DNA from: Combretum micranthum
Lineage: Eukaryota > Streptophyta > Magnoliopsida > Myrtales > Combretaceae
Assembly: GCA_024138025.1 (NCBI GenBank)
Contig: JAMXBD010000427.1
Span: 310,001-374,000, forward strand
Direction: 5' to 3'
Length of the DNA stretch: 64,000 nt
Part shown: one piece after another, positions 1 through 11,910 of the stretch
Layout of the letters: every line of letters starts with the position of its first letter
Position numbering within the stretch: position 1 is the stretch's first letter
The notes under the pieces: generated by a model
Told to the model about the DNA's origin: nothing
Database searches by the model: none
What the model saw: only the letters and a program-made list of their open reading frames with translations
Position numbers and translations under genes: made by a program

Positions 1-320
1 ATTCTATATAGAATCATGAGTTTGAGAAACTTATTGGCTACAGTAATTAATGTTATATACACATTATGTGTAAATACTAATAAAGTTTTTGATATATATA
101 TATATATATATATGCATTGTGTATAAAATAGAGGCAATAGTTTTAATAATTAGTTTTACTAATGTATATGAAAATTTTATTGATAAAATCTTCTTTTAGG
201 TAAAAATTATTTGGAGTGATTTAATGAAAATAAGTATTTATTTCTTAATAAATAACCTCATAAATGATTTATTACTCAATCATATAGGGTGAAACACATG
301 TCTATAGAAAAAAAATTATA
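1..320. other. AT-rich intergenic DNA, no gene
   Basis: No open frame or recognised repeat family is visible. A (TA)n microsatellite lies at about 91-113. Confidence 0.6.
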
Positions 321-640
321 TAAAAATAATTACACAAATACCGATGCAAAATCGCATCTTGAATGGGCATTTCACAAATTTACACATGAATCACTTTTTG
401 AAAATGTGATCCAGCCAGAAGTCATACATTGCTAAAATGCATCTTCAAGGGCATTTCATGTTTTTAAAGATGAATCGCATCTTTAATAGACGTCTCATAT
501 TTGTTAATGAATCATATTTCTAAGATGAGATTCACGTGCAAATTTATGAATCACATGTTTTTTTTTTTTTTTTTTTTGCCAAGCGTGAATCGCATGTTAC
601 ATATGTGATTTTGCATTGATATTTTAGTGATTAATTTTAT
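321..640. mobile_element. MITE-like element with about 35-bp imperfect terminal inverted repeats
   Basis: The left end (321-360, containing GATGCAAAATCGCATC) is an imperfect reverse complement of the right end (600-640, containing ATGTGATTTTGCATTGAT). The interior repeats short GAATCGCATCTT-like words and holds a poly-T run near 561-577. It has no coding capacity, so it would be a non-autonomous DNA element. The superfamily is not assignable and no target-site duplication is clear. Confidence 0.42.
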
Positions 641-723
641 GTAATTAGTATTCGAGTAATTTTTATTTGAGGGTTTGGTAATCATACAATTTTCTCCATT
701 TAGGTGTCATCATTAAAATACCC

Positions 724-1111
724 CTATATCACGTTTGGTATATGAGAATGAACCTGGAATAGAATCACAATTCCAGGTCTATTCCAGGTTCTATTCTTAT
801 TCCTATATTTGGTTGCATTTTTAAAAGCCGGAATCGATTCCTAAGAATCGATGATTTCGGCTTTGAAGGGGAATTCAATTCCGCCGTCTCAAAGGCGGAA
901 TTGCGATTTCATTCCTAACTCATAAATGATTAATATTGAATTACCTTTTTATCTTCCTACTTATTTCTTATTCCCATTGATTAGTAGGGATATTTTTGAC
1001 AAATAACATATCCACTGCATTCCATTCCATGATGTATCTAAACAAAGGAATGGATTTATCATTCCATCTCCTATTCCATCTTAAACAATTCCTGCGTACC
1101 ATGACATAGTG
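724..1111. mobile_element. MITE-like element, GGAAT-rich, with inverted ends
   Basis: The ends CTATATCACGTTTGGTA and TACCATGACATAGTG are imperfect inverted complements. The interior is built from GGAATNGAAT/ATTCC words with nested hairpins, for example GGAATCGATTCC next to GAATCGATGATTTC, and TTCCGCCG...AAGGCGGAA near 878-900. This resembles the common non-autonomous plant families that begin with a TTTGGT end. There is no ORF. Exact ends and target duplication are uncertain. Confidence 0.5.
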
Positions 1112-1473
1112 TAATATGGTTGACCTGGAGAGTTATAAATAAGTTTTTGATACATTTAAAATGAAAAATTAACATAATTTCTTTATGAAATTTGTTTCAC
1201 GGATTTAAAAAGACTACATGAACGCAAGGCTCACCAATCAAGACAACCTCTTAAGTGTGTGTGTGTGTGTGTGTTTTTTTATAACCATTTAAATGCAATT
1301 AAGTCGATAAGCAGTAGACACAACAATATAGTTAATAAGCTCATGAGAGGGTTCGTTTCATTTTGTTTTGTTTACGTGTTAGAAGAAAGTAGTTCTGATT
1401 TCTGTAGAGGCTGCCTTTAGGGGATTTTTCACATGGATCTATAAAAAAAATGTCTTCTCCTACCTTTTTGAGG
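1112..1473. other. Intergenic DNA, no gene
   Basis: Nothing recognisable apart from a short (GT)n run near 1257-1274. Confidence 0.55.
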
Positions 1474-1948
1474 TAAGGCTGCAAACAAATTGTGCTCTTC
1501 ATGAGCTACTCGAGCTCGATTCTCTTCAAGCTCAGCTTGGCTTAAGCTCGATTAGTAAATAAGCCAATCTCGATTAGTAAGGCTCTCTTAATCTAAACGA
1601 ACAAAGCTTGAGTTTTGATTTAGTCTCAAGAGTCAGTTTGTGAACTAGCTCGTTTAGGCTCATGAACAGGCTCGCAGCTAGACTTGTTAACAAGCTCATT
1701 AATAATAAGCTCGTTGGTAAATTTATGAATTTTTTTTATGCATGATATATTATCTATAACTACATCATAAAAATAATAAAAACTAATTTCTATTTAATAA
1801 TTATGTATATGTATTATTCAAACACTCATATATTATAATTTAGGTTTAAAAAATGGAAAACGGATTATGTAAATGAGTTGAACTCAAGCTTAAATTCCAA
1901 ACTCGATAAAAGCTCATTAGGCTGGATAAAAAGCTTGGCTCAACTTGG
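1474..1948. repeat. AGCTCG/AAGCTTG-rich dispersed repeat
   Basis: Dense AGCTCG, GAGCTC, CTTAAGCTCG and TTGAGC words flank an AT-rich centre. The start (GGCTGCAAACAAATTG) and the far side (AAGCTTGGCTCAACTTGG) are roughly inverted complements, as in the widespread plant GAGCTCGAGC-type non-autonomous repeats. Its right end is abutted by LTR A, so element A appears to have inserted at its edge. Superfamily assignment is tentative. Confidence 0.45.
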
Positions 1949-2792
1949 TGTGAACTCTAGGTATATTAAACTTAGAACCTAATGATTCAATTTCGGAAGC
2001 AACTCTACAGGAAAGCTAAATCAAATCAAAGGATGGATCTTCACCCGAAGTTGTATTTTAAACCCGAACTTAAGATATACAAGGACGGAACCTTTTTCCC
2101 TAAATTGTATTTTAGACTAGAACAAAAGGTATAAATAGAAGGATCGCCACAATAAATTAATATTGATAAGATCACAAGTTCTCAATGGAACTAAAGGAGA
2201 AAACTCTCTCGAATATTTTCATTCAAAAGTTAATTGTCTTTTAAAAAGGAAGTCCACCAATATATGCAAAACAATAGGAGCAAACAAAAAGTCACGAAAT
2301 AAAAAATTGGCACCTAGTGTATGCTGGCCAAGCATGCCAACGGTGTATAATGAACACTAGTGATGTAGGAACAAAGCTGTGCCATCTTTTGGAGCGGTGT
2401 TAGAATTTTTGGTTTTGTAAACTTCTTCTAGCAAGTGCGCCGGCTATGTTAACAAAATACATTGGTAGTGTTGGTGGCGTCGTTAAGGAATTGCTTTCTG
2501 TGTTGATTTAACGCTAGTAAAACACTGGCCGCACTAAAGTTCCAGACACCGGCGTAGGACTATGATCACGAACAATTGCAGCCTAAGTTTTCTACCTTGA
2601 TTTGTATAAGGTTAACAAACTTTCGATTCTTGTCCAATGATAAATCTTTAATGAAATCTCCATGTAAAACGTGATTCTTCCAAGTCTTCTCAAGGAATGT
2701 TCCCAAAGCTTCTCTCATCTGCTTTGCCTTAGCTCGAGTAATTAATTAGTCCAACTGGAATATGTAACAGATCCTTGGATGCTCCCTCATCA
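1949..2792 (-). mobile_element. LTR of CRM-like Ty3/gypsy element A (3' LTR, minus orientation)
   Basis: Read on the plus strand it begins TGTGAACTCTAGG and ends CCCTCATCA, so it has TG...CA ends. It aligns by eye to the other LTRs of this family at 11911, 44686 and 46947 (minus orientation) and at 16557, 56477 and 57871 (plus orientation). The polyprotein frame from the right continues into it: the integrase tail containing NPFEERGNDEG reads through the PPT into the LTR. Length about 844 bp. Confidence 0.8.
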
Positions 2793-3349
2793 TTTCCCCT
2801 CTCTTCAAAAGGATTCGACCTCAAATCAACGTCATCTACATCAAAAAGAGACAAGTCAAAAACATTAAAAGTCGCAGTAACGTTATACTCACTTGGAAGA
2901 TCTAGCTTGTAAGCATTATCATTTATCCTTGCAACCACTTGAAATGGTCCATCTCCTCTTGGTTGCAACTTAGAACGCCGCTACTTTGGGAATCTTTCTT
3001 TACACATGTGCACCCATACCCAATCACTTGGTTTGAAAATGATCTTCTTACGTCCTTTATTGGCTTGCTTAGCATATTGCTTCGCTCCTCGCTCAATGTG
3101 TTAGCGAACCTTTTCATGCAATTGCTTGACTAATTATGCATTGCATTTCCCATCTAAACTGGCTTGTTCATCTGCAGGTAATGAAAGTAAATCAAGAGGA
3201 GTGAGTGGATTAAATCCACACACGATTTCAAAAGGTGAAAATTTTGTTGCTGGATGAACAATCGTATTATATGCAAACTCTACATGCGGAAAACATGCTT
3301 CCCAATCCTTTAAGTTCTTTTTAATTATAGCTCTTAACAATTGAGACAA
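2729..3349 (-). pseudogene. Integrase C-terminal part, element A
   Basis: Frames 3349-3134 and 2968-2729 carry the end of the integrase core ([29 protein letters not shown]) and the C-terminal beta domain (RGDGPFQVVARINDNAYKL, NVTATFNVFDL). These are typical of CRM/Galadriel-type chromovirus integrases. The product would insert element cDNA into the genome. The frame is interrupted between about 2970 and 3130, although residual homology persists there. The last residues lie inside the 3' LTR. Confidence 0.8.
2793..2806 (-). promoter_or_regulatory. Polypurine tract of element A
   Basis: On the minus strand GAAGAGAGGGGAAA abuts the LTR start. This is the plus-strand DNA priming site expected immediately 5' of a 3' LTR, and it fixes the minus orientation of the element. 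Confidence 0.75.
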
Positions 3350-3378
3350 AGTCCTATTAACGACCTTTGTCTGTCCAT

Positions 3379-3795
3379 CTATCTATGGATGACAAGTAGT
3401 TGAAAACAACAACTTGGTTCCCATCTTTGCCCATAAAACTTTCTAGAAGTGACTAAAAAATTTTGCATCCCTATCAGACACGATACATCTAGGAACTCTA
3501 TGCAAGCGCACAACTTCCTGAAAGAACAAGTCAGTAATATGAGTTGCATCATCAATTTTATGACAGTGAATAAAATGAGCCATTTTAGAAAATCTGTTGA
3601 CAATCACAAACACAAAATCATGACCTCTCTTGGACCTAGATAAACGTAAAACAAACTCCATGGATAATTCTACCCAAGGTTTACTAGGTATAGGTAAAGG
3701 TTTGTGTACATACCATGGGGTTTAACTTTATATTTCTTCTGTTTGCAAGCAATACCCCTTTCACACAACCTTTCAACATCTTGCCTCATGTGAGG
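3379..3795 (-). pseudogene. Integrase catalytic core fragment, element A
   Basis: Frames 3661-3443 and 3603-3379 overlap, so a frameshift lies between them. The core motif [12 protein letters not shown] is visible. Its first residue of the DDE triad, normally the D in VVDRFSK, is N here. The second (VSDRDAKFF) is retained. The core is therefore catalytically compromised as well as frameshifted. It sits directly between the zinc-binding N-terminus to the right and the C-terminal domain to the left, in canonical order on the minus strand. Confidence 0.75.
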
Positions 3796-4515
3796 CTAAA
3801 AGAAATGTTCTTCAAAAACATCTAATGTTTTTTGAACACCGAAGTGTCCCATCAAGCCTCCCCCATGGGACTCTCTCACAAGCAACTCTCTCAAGGAACT
3901 ATTAGGCACACATAATCGTTTCTCTCTAAATAAGTATCCATCATGGTTATAGAATTTTCCAAAAGCTACTTTTTCACATGCCTCGTACACATTAGCAAAA
4001 TCAGGATCCTTTGCATATAAATCTTTAATGTACTCAAAATCCAATAATTTTGCATCTAAAGTAGAGATTAAGGTGTACATTTGAAACAATGCGTTTGCCA
4101 TGACATTTTCCTTACCTCTTTTGTACTTGATTATATAAGAAAATGTCTCAATGAGCTCCATCGATGTTGCATGCCTTCGGTTCAACCTGTCTTGCCCCTT
4201 TAAATGCTTCAGGCATTCATGATAAGTATGGATGACAAACTCCTTAGGCCACAAGTAGTGTTGCCACATCTGCAGAGCACGAACCAAGGCATATAACTCA
4301 TTGTCATATGTTGGATAGATCAAAGTGGCTCCGCTCAACTTCTCGCTAAAGAAAGTGATTGGCTTCTTGTCCTGCTTCAAAATAGCTCCTATAGACCATT
4401 CCCTAATTGCCTTGACCTTCTCTTCATCAACTTGTATTCCTTTAGCACTTACTACATATCCCAAAAACACAACCCGATCAGTGCAAAAAGAACACTTTTT
4501 GAGGTTAGCAAACAA
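3796..4515 (-). pseudogene. RT connection, RNase H and integrase zinc domain, element A (internally deleted)
   Basis: A single 239-residue open frame. It runs from the RT thumb ([21 protein letters not shown]), jumps after KAIREW directly to [12 protein letters not shown], and continues through RNase H and the integrase N-terminal zinc domain ([13 protein letters not shown]). Compared with element B the jump removes about 70-80 residues in frame, including the RT-RNase H connection and the first RNase H aspartate. The RNase H glutamate (YDNELYALV) remains. The later aspartate of IHTDHE is replaced (IHTYHE). The frame stays open despite the loss of enzymatic potential. Confidence 0.82.
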
Positions 4516-4524
4516 CTTCTCATT

Positions 4525-4947
4525 TCACAAAACATCAAATACCAAACGCAGGTGGTGCATATGATGTCCATTGTTTTTACTGTACACAAAAATATCATCA
4601 AAATAGACTACAACAAACTTCCCAATAAAAGCCCTTAAAACATGATTCATAAGTCTCATAAAAGTGCTAGGCGAGTTAGTTAAGCCGAATGGCATGACTA
4701 ACCAATCATAAAAGCCATATTTTGTTTTAAAAGCCGTTTTCCATTCATCACCAACCCTTCGTCTAATTTGATGGTATCTGCTTTTCAAATCAATTTTGGA
4801 GAAAACATAATAACCATACAATTCGTCAAGAATATCATCCAATCTAGGAATTGGATGTCTATACTTTGCAGTGATTTTATTGATGGCTCGAGAGTCAATG
4901 CACATTCTCCATATTCCGTCCTTCTTGGGTTCTAGTAACATCGTCAC
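4525..4947 (-). pseudogene. Reverse transcriptase palm/fingers, element A, 5'-truncated
   Basis: A 140-residue open frame with [18 protein letters not shown], the catalytic [29 protein letters not shown] and the YFDDI box, so all three catalytic aspartates are present. Sequence upstream of the PKKDG motif is replaced at about 4948 by LTR-like DNA. Gag, protease and the 5' LTR of element A are therefore missing. A frame change separates this piece from the next one at about 4520. Confidence 0.85.
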
Positions 4948-5861
4948 TATAAATACACAATAAAAACTATAAAAAAACCCATAACTATTAATCTATACTC
5001 CAAATAAAAATTTAGATTATACCATAATTTTATTTAGAAAATTTAGAGTCCATGGGTACCAATTATATATTTTGACTTATTGGGCCCTAAAATCCTAATC
5101 ACAAAACTTTAAAAATATTAAATCGCGTAAACTTTAAAGTCAAAATTTGGACTCAACAATACTCTATAAATATTTTAGGACCTTAAATAAATCTTTGGGA
5201 ATAAAACTCTCATACAACTAACATAATTGTACACGTATAAGCTAGATTTTGACATAATTAATTAAATATCTACACATGTAAGTGTTCTACACAAAAAAAT
5301 CTTAAAATCATGGTACAAATGGAAAAAGCTTGATCGATTTCTTCTTCAATTGTTGATCCACCGTGATTTTGCTTGAGGAATGAAGTAAAATGGTACAAAA
5401 AAATCAAAACCAAGGACACATGAACCAATGAAATTGCACCAAGCTAATGCTACCATTTAATGCCCTTTAATGACTCAAATTGGATGCTTGTAAAACTGGT
5501 GGTGATAAAAAATTTTCCCCTGCTGTTCGAACAATAACAACAACAATTTCAATGTGTAAAATCAACCCATCCACCGTATACTTTATATTAGGATATATAT
5601 ATATATATATATAGACTAGTGCAACACCTTTCTAACTCTATATAATTAATATAGAAGCAAACAAACTCACCCTCCTTCATATACTCCACCATGACAAACA
5701 TAAACATAAACTCTATAACAAATAAAAATTGACAACTCTAAACACTTCTTGCCCCACCAAAAAAAAAAAAAACAAAAGATTTCCTCTAAAGTCATCTAAA
5801 GCAAAACAAAATCCAACCCTTCTTCTTATAACTCACCAACCCAACAAGATAGTAGTCAAAG

Positions 5862-5931
5862 GTAAGCCTATCTTTAATAGTTATTTTGTATCTAAATTAC
5901 AAGAAACTTATCACAATATCTATATATGTAG
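5862..5931 (+). other. Putative leader intron 1 in LTR copy Y3
   Basis: Begins GTAAGC and ends ATATGTAG. It is collinear with the equivalent intron in Y1 (25456-25526) and Y2 (28394-28464), although the intron bodies have diverged. Confidence 0.5.
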
Positions 5932-5985
5932 GTCTCGGTCTATATAAGAAGGAGGATTTATCATCTTCTTCTCTAAGCCATCAAG
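5932..5985 (+). other. Putative 54-nt leader mini-exon in LTR copy Y3
   Basis: Flanked by TATGTAG on the left and GTAATA on the right, and ends CATCAAG. Exactly 54 nt, the same length as in Y1 and Y2, although its middle has diverged. Confidence 0.5.
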
Positions 5986-6640
5986 GTAATATCTATGACC
6001 TACATCTTATTCATGTGTAGAAATTAGGAAATGAGAGTATGGGATTATCATATAAATTCTACATATGTGTAGTATCCATGAGTTTATGTTGATAGTAACA
6101 TGAATAGCAAGTGATGATCATTTTAGCTAAGTTAGAATATCATATTCTAGTAATGAAAACTATAAAGACATTAAACTTAGACTTTAGAAAACCCTTTGCC
6201 CTAATTCCTATAACTAAACGATCATGACTCTTAAAATCTATTTTATGACTTAGCTTGGTTCAAAAGGTTAGTAGAATATATCTACAATAATCTCTAAATA
6301 ATAGAATTTGGCCAATATGAACATTAAGACACTTATGGAACTTTAACTATATGAATTCATAAGAAACTATAATAAAAAGTTTTATCATTAAGAATACTAA
6401 AAGTGTAATAAAAATGGGAGATTTGAATAAACCAAACTAATTCTAAGAAACAAACTATAATTTAGAATACAAAATAAAACTTAGATGAATTTAGAAATTT
6501 ACTAGAATAATATACTAAGGATCAAAATGTAGATAAAAACCTATAAACAATAGAAATTTTGATCTACTTAAACAAATAAGGTTGCAGTAGATTGCTACCA
6601 AAACTTATAAAATATAATCAAATCTATATTTGTTTTCCTA

Positions 6641-7500
6641 TTAAGTTATGTATAGTGTGGTTACTGTAGCTGACCGATCACGTGCAATAAGCATGGTGGT
6701 CGATCTGAGAGAAGTCCTGAATTGATGACACGTTTGGGATGCTGCAGAGAGGGGCATGGAAAGAGGAATAGGCAAACTCGGTATCTCGAGTGTGCGAGTG
6801 TGATAGAAGATCAAATCAAGTAGACTCGATCGGTTTTTACTCATTCTTGATAGAATAGGTACTTTGATATTTCTTAGAGATGTTTCAGCAAAGTATCTGT
6901 GTTGCTCTCAATCTTAGCAATTTTCCAAAATCCTCTCAAATGAGAGGAAAATCATCTTATTTATAGATGTTGGAGGCTAATAGTAGTCGTTGGATGACTT
7001 TCGGATGGATCGTTGAGATAAAGTATTAGTTGCAACTATTGGATTTCTTCCATGAATTTGATGGCCATAATCCATTCCTTCTTTTATGTATGTGGGCATG
7101 AGCTTTGGATATAGGCTACAATAGAATGAGGGCTTTTATAATAAAAAAGGAGCCCACTTTCTTATTAAAATAGTCTATCTTTAATATAAAATAGAAATAG
7201 ACTCATTTTATTCCAAATAAGCCATTGGCTAAGCTTAAATTAATCCAGGAAGATATTTTTGGAGTCTACAAGTGCACAAGAAAATCGAATCAGGTCGAGA
7301 GCGGAATAAACATGTCCAATGATCCTAATTTTGAACTTAGCAAGTCAAACCTTCCTACGATATCTCTTATTAGATTCGGTCTTCTAAGCCCTGCCGCTAG
7401 CCTAGAAGACCAGCCAGTGGCATTAAATTGGGGCAAGAGCCTAATTATCGAAATGACCCTCTACAACTTGTTATGAGTTATGATTAGGACCTTCTTCATT
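6641..7500 (-). repeat. Unassigned LTR-like fragment (probable minus orientation)
   Basis: The minus strand has a good TATA box (CTATAAATAAG, 6956-6966). It is followed by an AG-rich leader containing a GAGAGGATTTTGGAAAATT-like segment, as in plant LTR promoters. A small plus-strand open frame at 7225-7476 has no features I recognise and probably arose by chance. Family and ends cannot be assigned. Confidence 0.3.
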
Positions 7501-8950
7501 TTTTTTCATTTAAATTACGCTTTTCTTTTTTAATATTTTTTACATTTCATCATTTTTTTAACTTAAAAGAATATTTTTAAACATTTTCCAATTAAAAATA
7601 TATTGTATTTAATAACACATAAGCACAGTGACAACTAAATATCCATATCATTCGCCACATAAGTTTTTCAGGAGTGTAAGTATTGACTTTAAAAAAAACC
7701 GAAGGTCTATTTATCCTATTTTAAAATTTGTAGTTGGATGAGACGGGTGATAACCATTCAATTCAATTTGGCTTGGGTTTTTATTTAAGTACAAAACACC
7801 TTATCAACAATGCAAATGAATATGAAAAATTTTGGATTAATAAGAGAGATATGATGTTTTTCATAAAGTATTCATAACATATTGCTTTGTATGAAATTTT
7901 TAATTATATATATATTTACAGAGTATGTTCCATTGCAACATGTTGTTCCATACGGGAAAGAAATCCTATCTTTCTTAAGTTCCTAGGGCGTAGAAGTATA
8001 TATTCATTAGTATATTTCTAATTTTATCTCATTTCTTTAATTTAAACATATAAATAGTTACTTGAAACTTGAATAATCATAAAGCTATATTGTTTATCAA
8101 ATTCAACATAACTTTCCTTACATGCACATATATTTCAATCACTTCTTTTAGTAGCTTAATCTATTTAAACCTACTTAGCTAAATTATAGGAATTAGATAA
8201 AATTAGTAGCAAAGATAACGTAATTTCCTTTAGAATTCCAATGAGATCGAGTCACATACTTATGTATATATTATTAAAATTTAAAAATTAATTCATCAAT
8301 TCAATTACATAATTAACTATCTCTAATCAAAGTAGTTCTAATTCTATATTATTTATCAAATCTAAATATGATTTTCATTTAAGGTCAAAAATTCGACATA
8401 GCTTATGTAGGAGGTCATGTAAAAACTTAAAAATGTAGATTTCTTCCAGTCTAGTCCATAATTGATTTTTCTTGCTAATTTAATTCTAGTTTGATGTGGT
8501 CTAATATTAAAACTTGATTCTAGTTCCTCAACTTGCCAACTGAATGTATTCTCAATTTAACTATGTGATCAATTACTCTAAGTTTTTCATTAGCCTAAAT
8601 ATAATTTCAAGTTGGGAACCTTACTTTTCTATGCAAACCATGACCATGGGGCATACATGTATACATGAATTTATTTTGAGTTCAATCATTATCTTTCTAA
8701 ATACATAAATGTTAAATGTGAGTTTCCTTATATATAATCCATGGCCGAAACAAGCATGTCCATGCATACATTCATTTCATTTGCTTCATTTTTGAATTCT
8801 ATCACATATATACTAATTAATCTCTTAGATGGTACTAATGAATTTCAATTAATTACTTGATCTCTATTTGCTACTTAGAACTGAGATATACCTACTTACT
8901 CGATGAGGGTTTAGGATCTTAAAATTAAATCAGGGTTTTGGGCTATATTT
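7501..8950. other. AT-rich intergenic DNA, no gene
   Basis: No recognisable coding segment, terminal repeat or RNA gene. It may be old transposon relic. Confidence 0.5.
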
Positions 8951-10480
8951 GTAATGCTCTAACTTAACGGCATTATAACTCGCCACATGTCATTCTCTTG
9001 AAAATACTAAACCACAAATATAATTGTCTCCAAATTTCACATAAAAAGGTTACTTGAATTTATCATTACTACAATTTGTCTCTTAGAAACATAAACTGAT
9101 ATTATCCAAAAGTACTTATATAAAATCCAAAACATAACAACTTATCTTATAAACATCTTCAATAATAATCTAAACAAACTCTATATACTTTGTATGGTCT
9201 TCAAAGATCTTTTCTCCCACTCTTCTTTATCCAGAATTTGTTAGTCACTAGTAGGAAAGTCGAATCTACTAACGTCATCCCCCATGGTCAACACAAAAGT
9301 CATATCCAGACTATTCTCAACCAACATCATCTTCACCTATACTTAAAAAATAAAGGATTGAGCGAAAACGCCCAGTACGCCATACCACACATACATGCGC
9401 GTGAACACACATCAAGCAAATTCACATGCATCATATGCTTATGCAACATCCACCGGTTTAATATCTTTTGATTAACCAACAAGCAACACAATTTAGGACT
9501 ATTCATGACTAATCCTAAACCCAGAATAACTCATGGCCCCGATAAAAACCACAGTATAAAATAGTATATATATATATATATAGTTACGTTCCACAATTAA
9601 GCTGGTAACGATTCCTAATCTACCAGAATCATTTCCAGGGATAACTCCACTCAGGACACATCACACACACAAGGATCATCAGGTTGCCAGCATTAGAATT
9701 ACACTTCTATCGTGGTCTTTACTAACTACAGCCAAACACAAGCAGCATATAATTTTTAAAAGCCTGCAAGGGTTAGTTCATTTTATATACATGTCTAATC
9801 CTACAAGCACAAACAACAAACAAGATATGGTCGTAGCTAGATTCACTTCTAAACTTTAACCCACCAACAGATCTTCTTAAGAGAATAGAACCCTAATCCC
9901 ACAAATATTCCTGATCAACAGCATATCTTAATCAATTTCAATTGCAACACATAATTAAACCCTAATCCTTAATTTCATAACCTTACTCAAAGAATCTATA
10001 ACCCTAATTATAGATCTATGAAAAGAGGTTAACACACCTGTTTCCTTTGTTTATAATTTAATGAAAGCTTCAAACTCAGTTTTCTCCTTAATTTCTAATA
10101 TCTCCAGAATTCCCTCAATACATATATAAAATCTCCAATTAACAATTCAATTTACAACAACAAATAAATTTCATTTAATAATAAGATTAGATGAATCCTT
10201 ACTTACCTAGAACTTGCAGATCTTGATTTGAAACAAAAACCCTAAATCAATTAATCTCCTGATCATAATCTATTTATTCCCAATTACTATAACTTTCAAA
10301 TTATCATATTCTTATAATCATCAAAAGAGATTTAATCGGTTTTAGATTGAGAAAAGATTGGGAGGGAAAACACTTACCAAGACGTTTTTTCTTACACTGC
10401 TTAAGGTTTCCGAAAGCTCAGACAAAGGAATAGAAAACTAGGCTAGGGCATCTATATATAGTCTAACTTAGTTTAGGAAA
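8951..10480 (-). mobile_element. Del/Tekay-like LTR of family Z, R-U5 and promoter part (minus orientation)
   Basis: The plus-strand start TGTAATGCTCTAACTT resembles the 3' terminus of long Del/Tekay LTRs. Block 9358-9400 (GAGCGAAAACGCCCAGTACG) matches in position and form the GAGCGAAACCACAGCTCAG block of family Y at 62720. A minus-strand TATA box (ACTATATATAGATG, about 10442-10455) is followed by leader exons. No primer site or internal domain follows to the left, so this is a solo or truncated LTR. The U3 end beyond 10480 could not be placed. Confidence 0.5.
10207..10258 (-). other. Putative 52-nt leader mini-exon in LTR Z
   Basis: Acceptor GATCAG before it and donor GTAAGTAAGG after it. 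An upstream exon ends at 10378 with donor GTAAGT. Size and position relative to the TATA box match the 54-nt mini-exon of family Y. Confidence 0.45.
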
Positions 10481-11363
10481 AACACTAGGTTCATATCCAA
10501 TTTAAGTAGCCTTCTGCCAAAATCCATTCTTAATCAAGTATTTACCATGTGAACACAATACAATTGTATTTCAACTTTGACCATAAAACCTTCTTATTTA
10601 ATATCTTTTAACTGTTTGACCCTTCTTAATAATCCTTTTATATACTTTAGAGTTGACCATAAAACCCTCTTATTTTATATTAAATGACAAACTTGCCATT
10701 CTTTATAATTTATTTATCTTTATATTACAATATTGAATTACAATATTCTAACTTTCGTATTTATAAAATTAGAATTTTTTATTTGAGCTTTAGATTTGTA
10801 GATTTTGATCAGTTATTGATCCCATTGCGTATTTTTGAACTCTAACGATTTACGTCTAAATTTCTATTTACTAACAAATGGACTCTAGAAATTAATCATC
10901 TAATGTTATGTCCAAATTTCTACTATCTAACATTTTTACTTCTTAGTTTATTATCCTTTTGATAAGTCAAATGTAATATTAGCTAGTCAAAGTACACGCA
11001 CTAACATGACATAGTTTTAAATCATTATAAGTGCTTACACATGTAAATATATATATTTAATAAAAATTAATATATGAACTCATAATATTTTAAAAATTTT
11101 ATGTTCCATATCATATTTGTGAAATTTTAGAGTGATCGAAACCTTATCTCGCATGGTCTTGAATTAAAAAGCGTATCAACATAATCATAACATCACTTGT
11201 GGAATTGAAATCATTTATAATATGTAAAAGATATAGATCTTTGAAGTTTGTAGGAATTTTTAATTTTTTTATCATTTATTATTTTTCTTTTTCCCTGTTT
11301 CATTCTCCTTTATTAATCGGAGAATTTTTTTTAAACTCCTAAAGTGCTTTACGAGGGAGAGAA

Positions 11364-11428
<65 letters not shown>

Positions 11429-11905
11429 AAGTGAGAGGTGAGAATTTAAAAGGAAATTTTTCGTGAGCAGCAAGCAGGCTTTATGATTTCTTTGGAATGT
11501 TTATTTTATAGGTCTAAATGATACTTATGGTAAATTCTTATTTAATAATATTTTTAGACGAAAACTTAAGTATCTACTATTAAATATTCTGAACCTTATG
11601 GTATATTTAAAATTTTTAATTTAAGACTTTTATTTTTCAGCTTTAATATCTGTTATCGTAAATTATAATTTATTCGTTAATAGTTTAAGTTATTAGTGTT
11701 TTGAAATTTTATAATCTAATCAACAAGTAAATTTTCCTTAATTTAACTTTATTTTTATTTTACTATTATAAATCTATAGGGTTTGTCCTTTGTTTGTACC
11801 TTTGAAATTATTATTAGGATTTAAATTACTATCATACTATTGCTCTTGGTTTTTATTTTATATATTAACCATATTATTATTGTTATATCTTTTCGAAAAT
11901 GTTTC
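10481..11905. other. AT-rich DNA with a (GA)n microsatellite, no gene
   Basis: Probably includes the U3 of LTR Z, but no end is visible. A (GA)n tract occupies about 11357-11421. The open frames around 11790-12048 are chance frames crossing into the LTR. Confidence 0.5.
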
Positions 11906-11910
11906 TTTGG

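Larger units (their letters stand above)
4949..6640 (+). repeat. Diverged Del/Tekay-like LTR fragment (copy Y3, plus orientation)
   Basis: Collinear by eye with 24620-26600 (Y1) and 27700-29550 (Y2): the shared blocks include CCAAATAAAAATTTAGA and TTTAGAGTCCATGG, and the leader splice sites also match. There is no coding region. A (TA)n run lies near 5590-5613. The 3' boundary is vague because similarity fades near 6640. Confidence 0.6.

Noticed and set aside
7225..7476. 83-codon plus-strand frame
   Set aside because: No known domain and inside an LTR-like fragment that appears to be transcribed from the other strand.
10225..10245. Telomere-like CCCTAAA strings (also near 9892 and 9958)
   Set aside because: Only isolated single units, not an array. 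This heptamer is frequent in AT-rich plant DNA.
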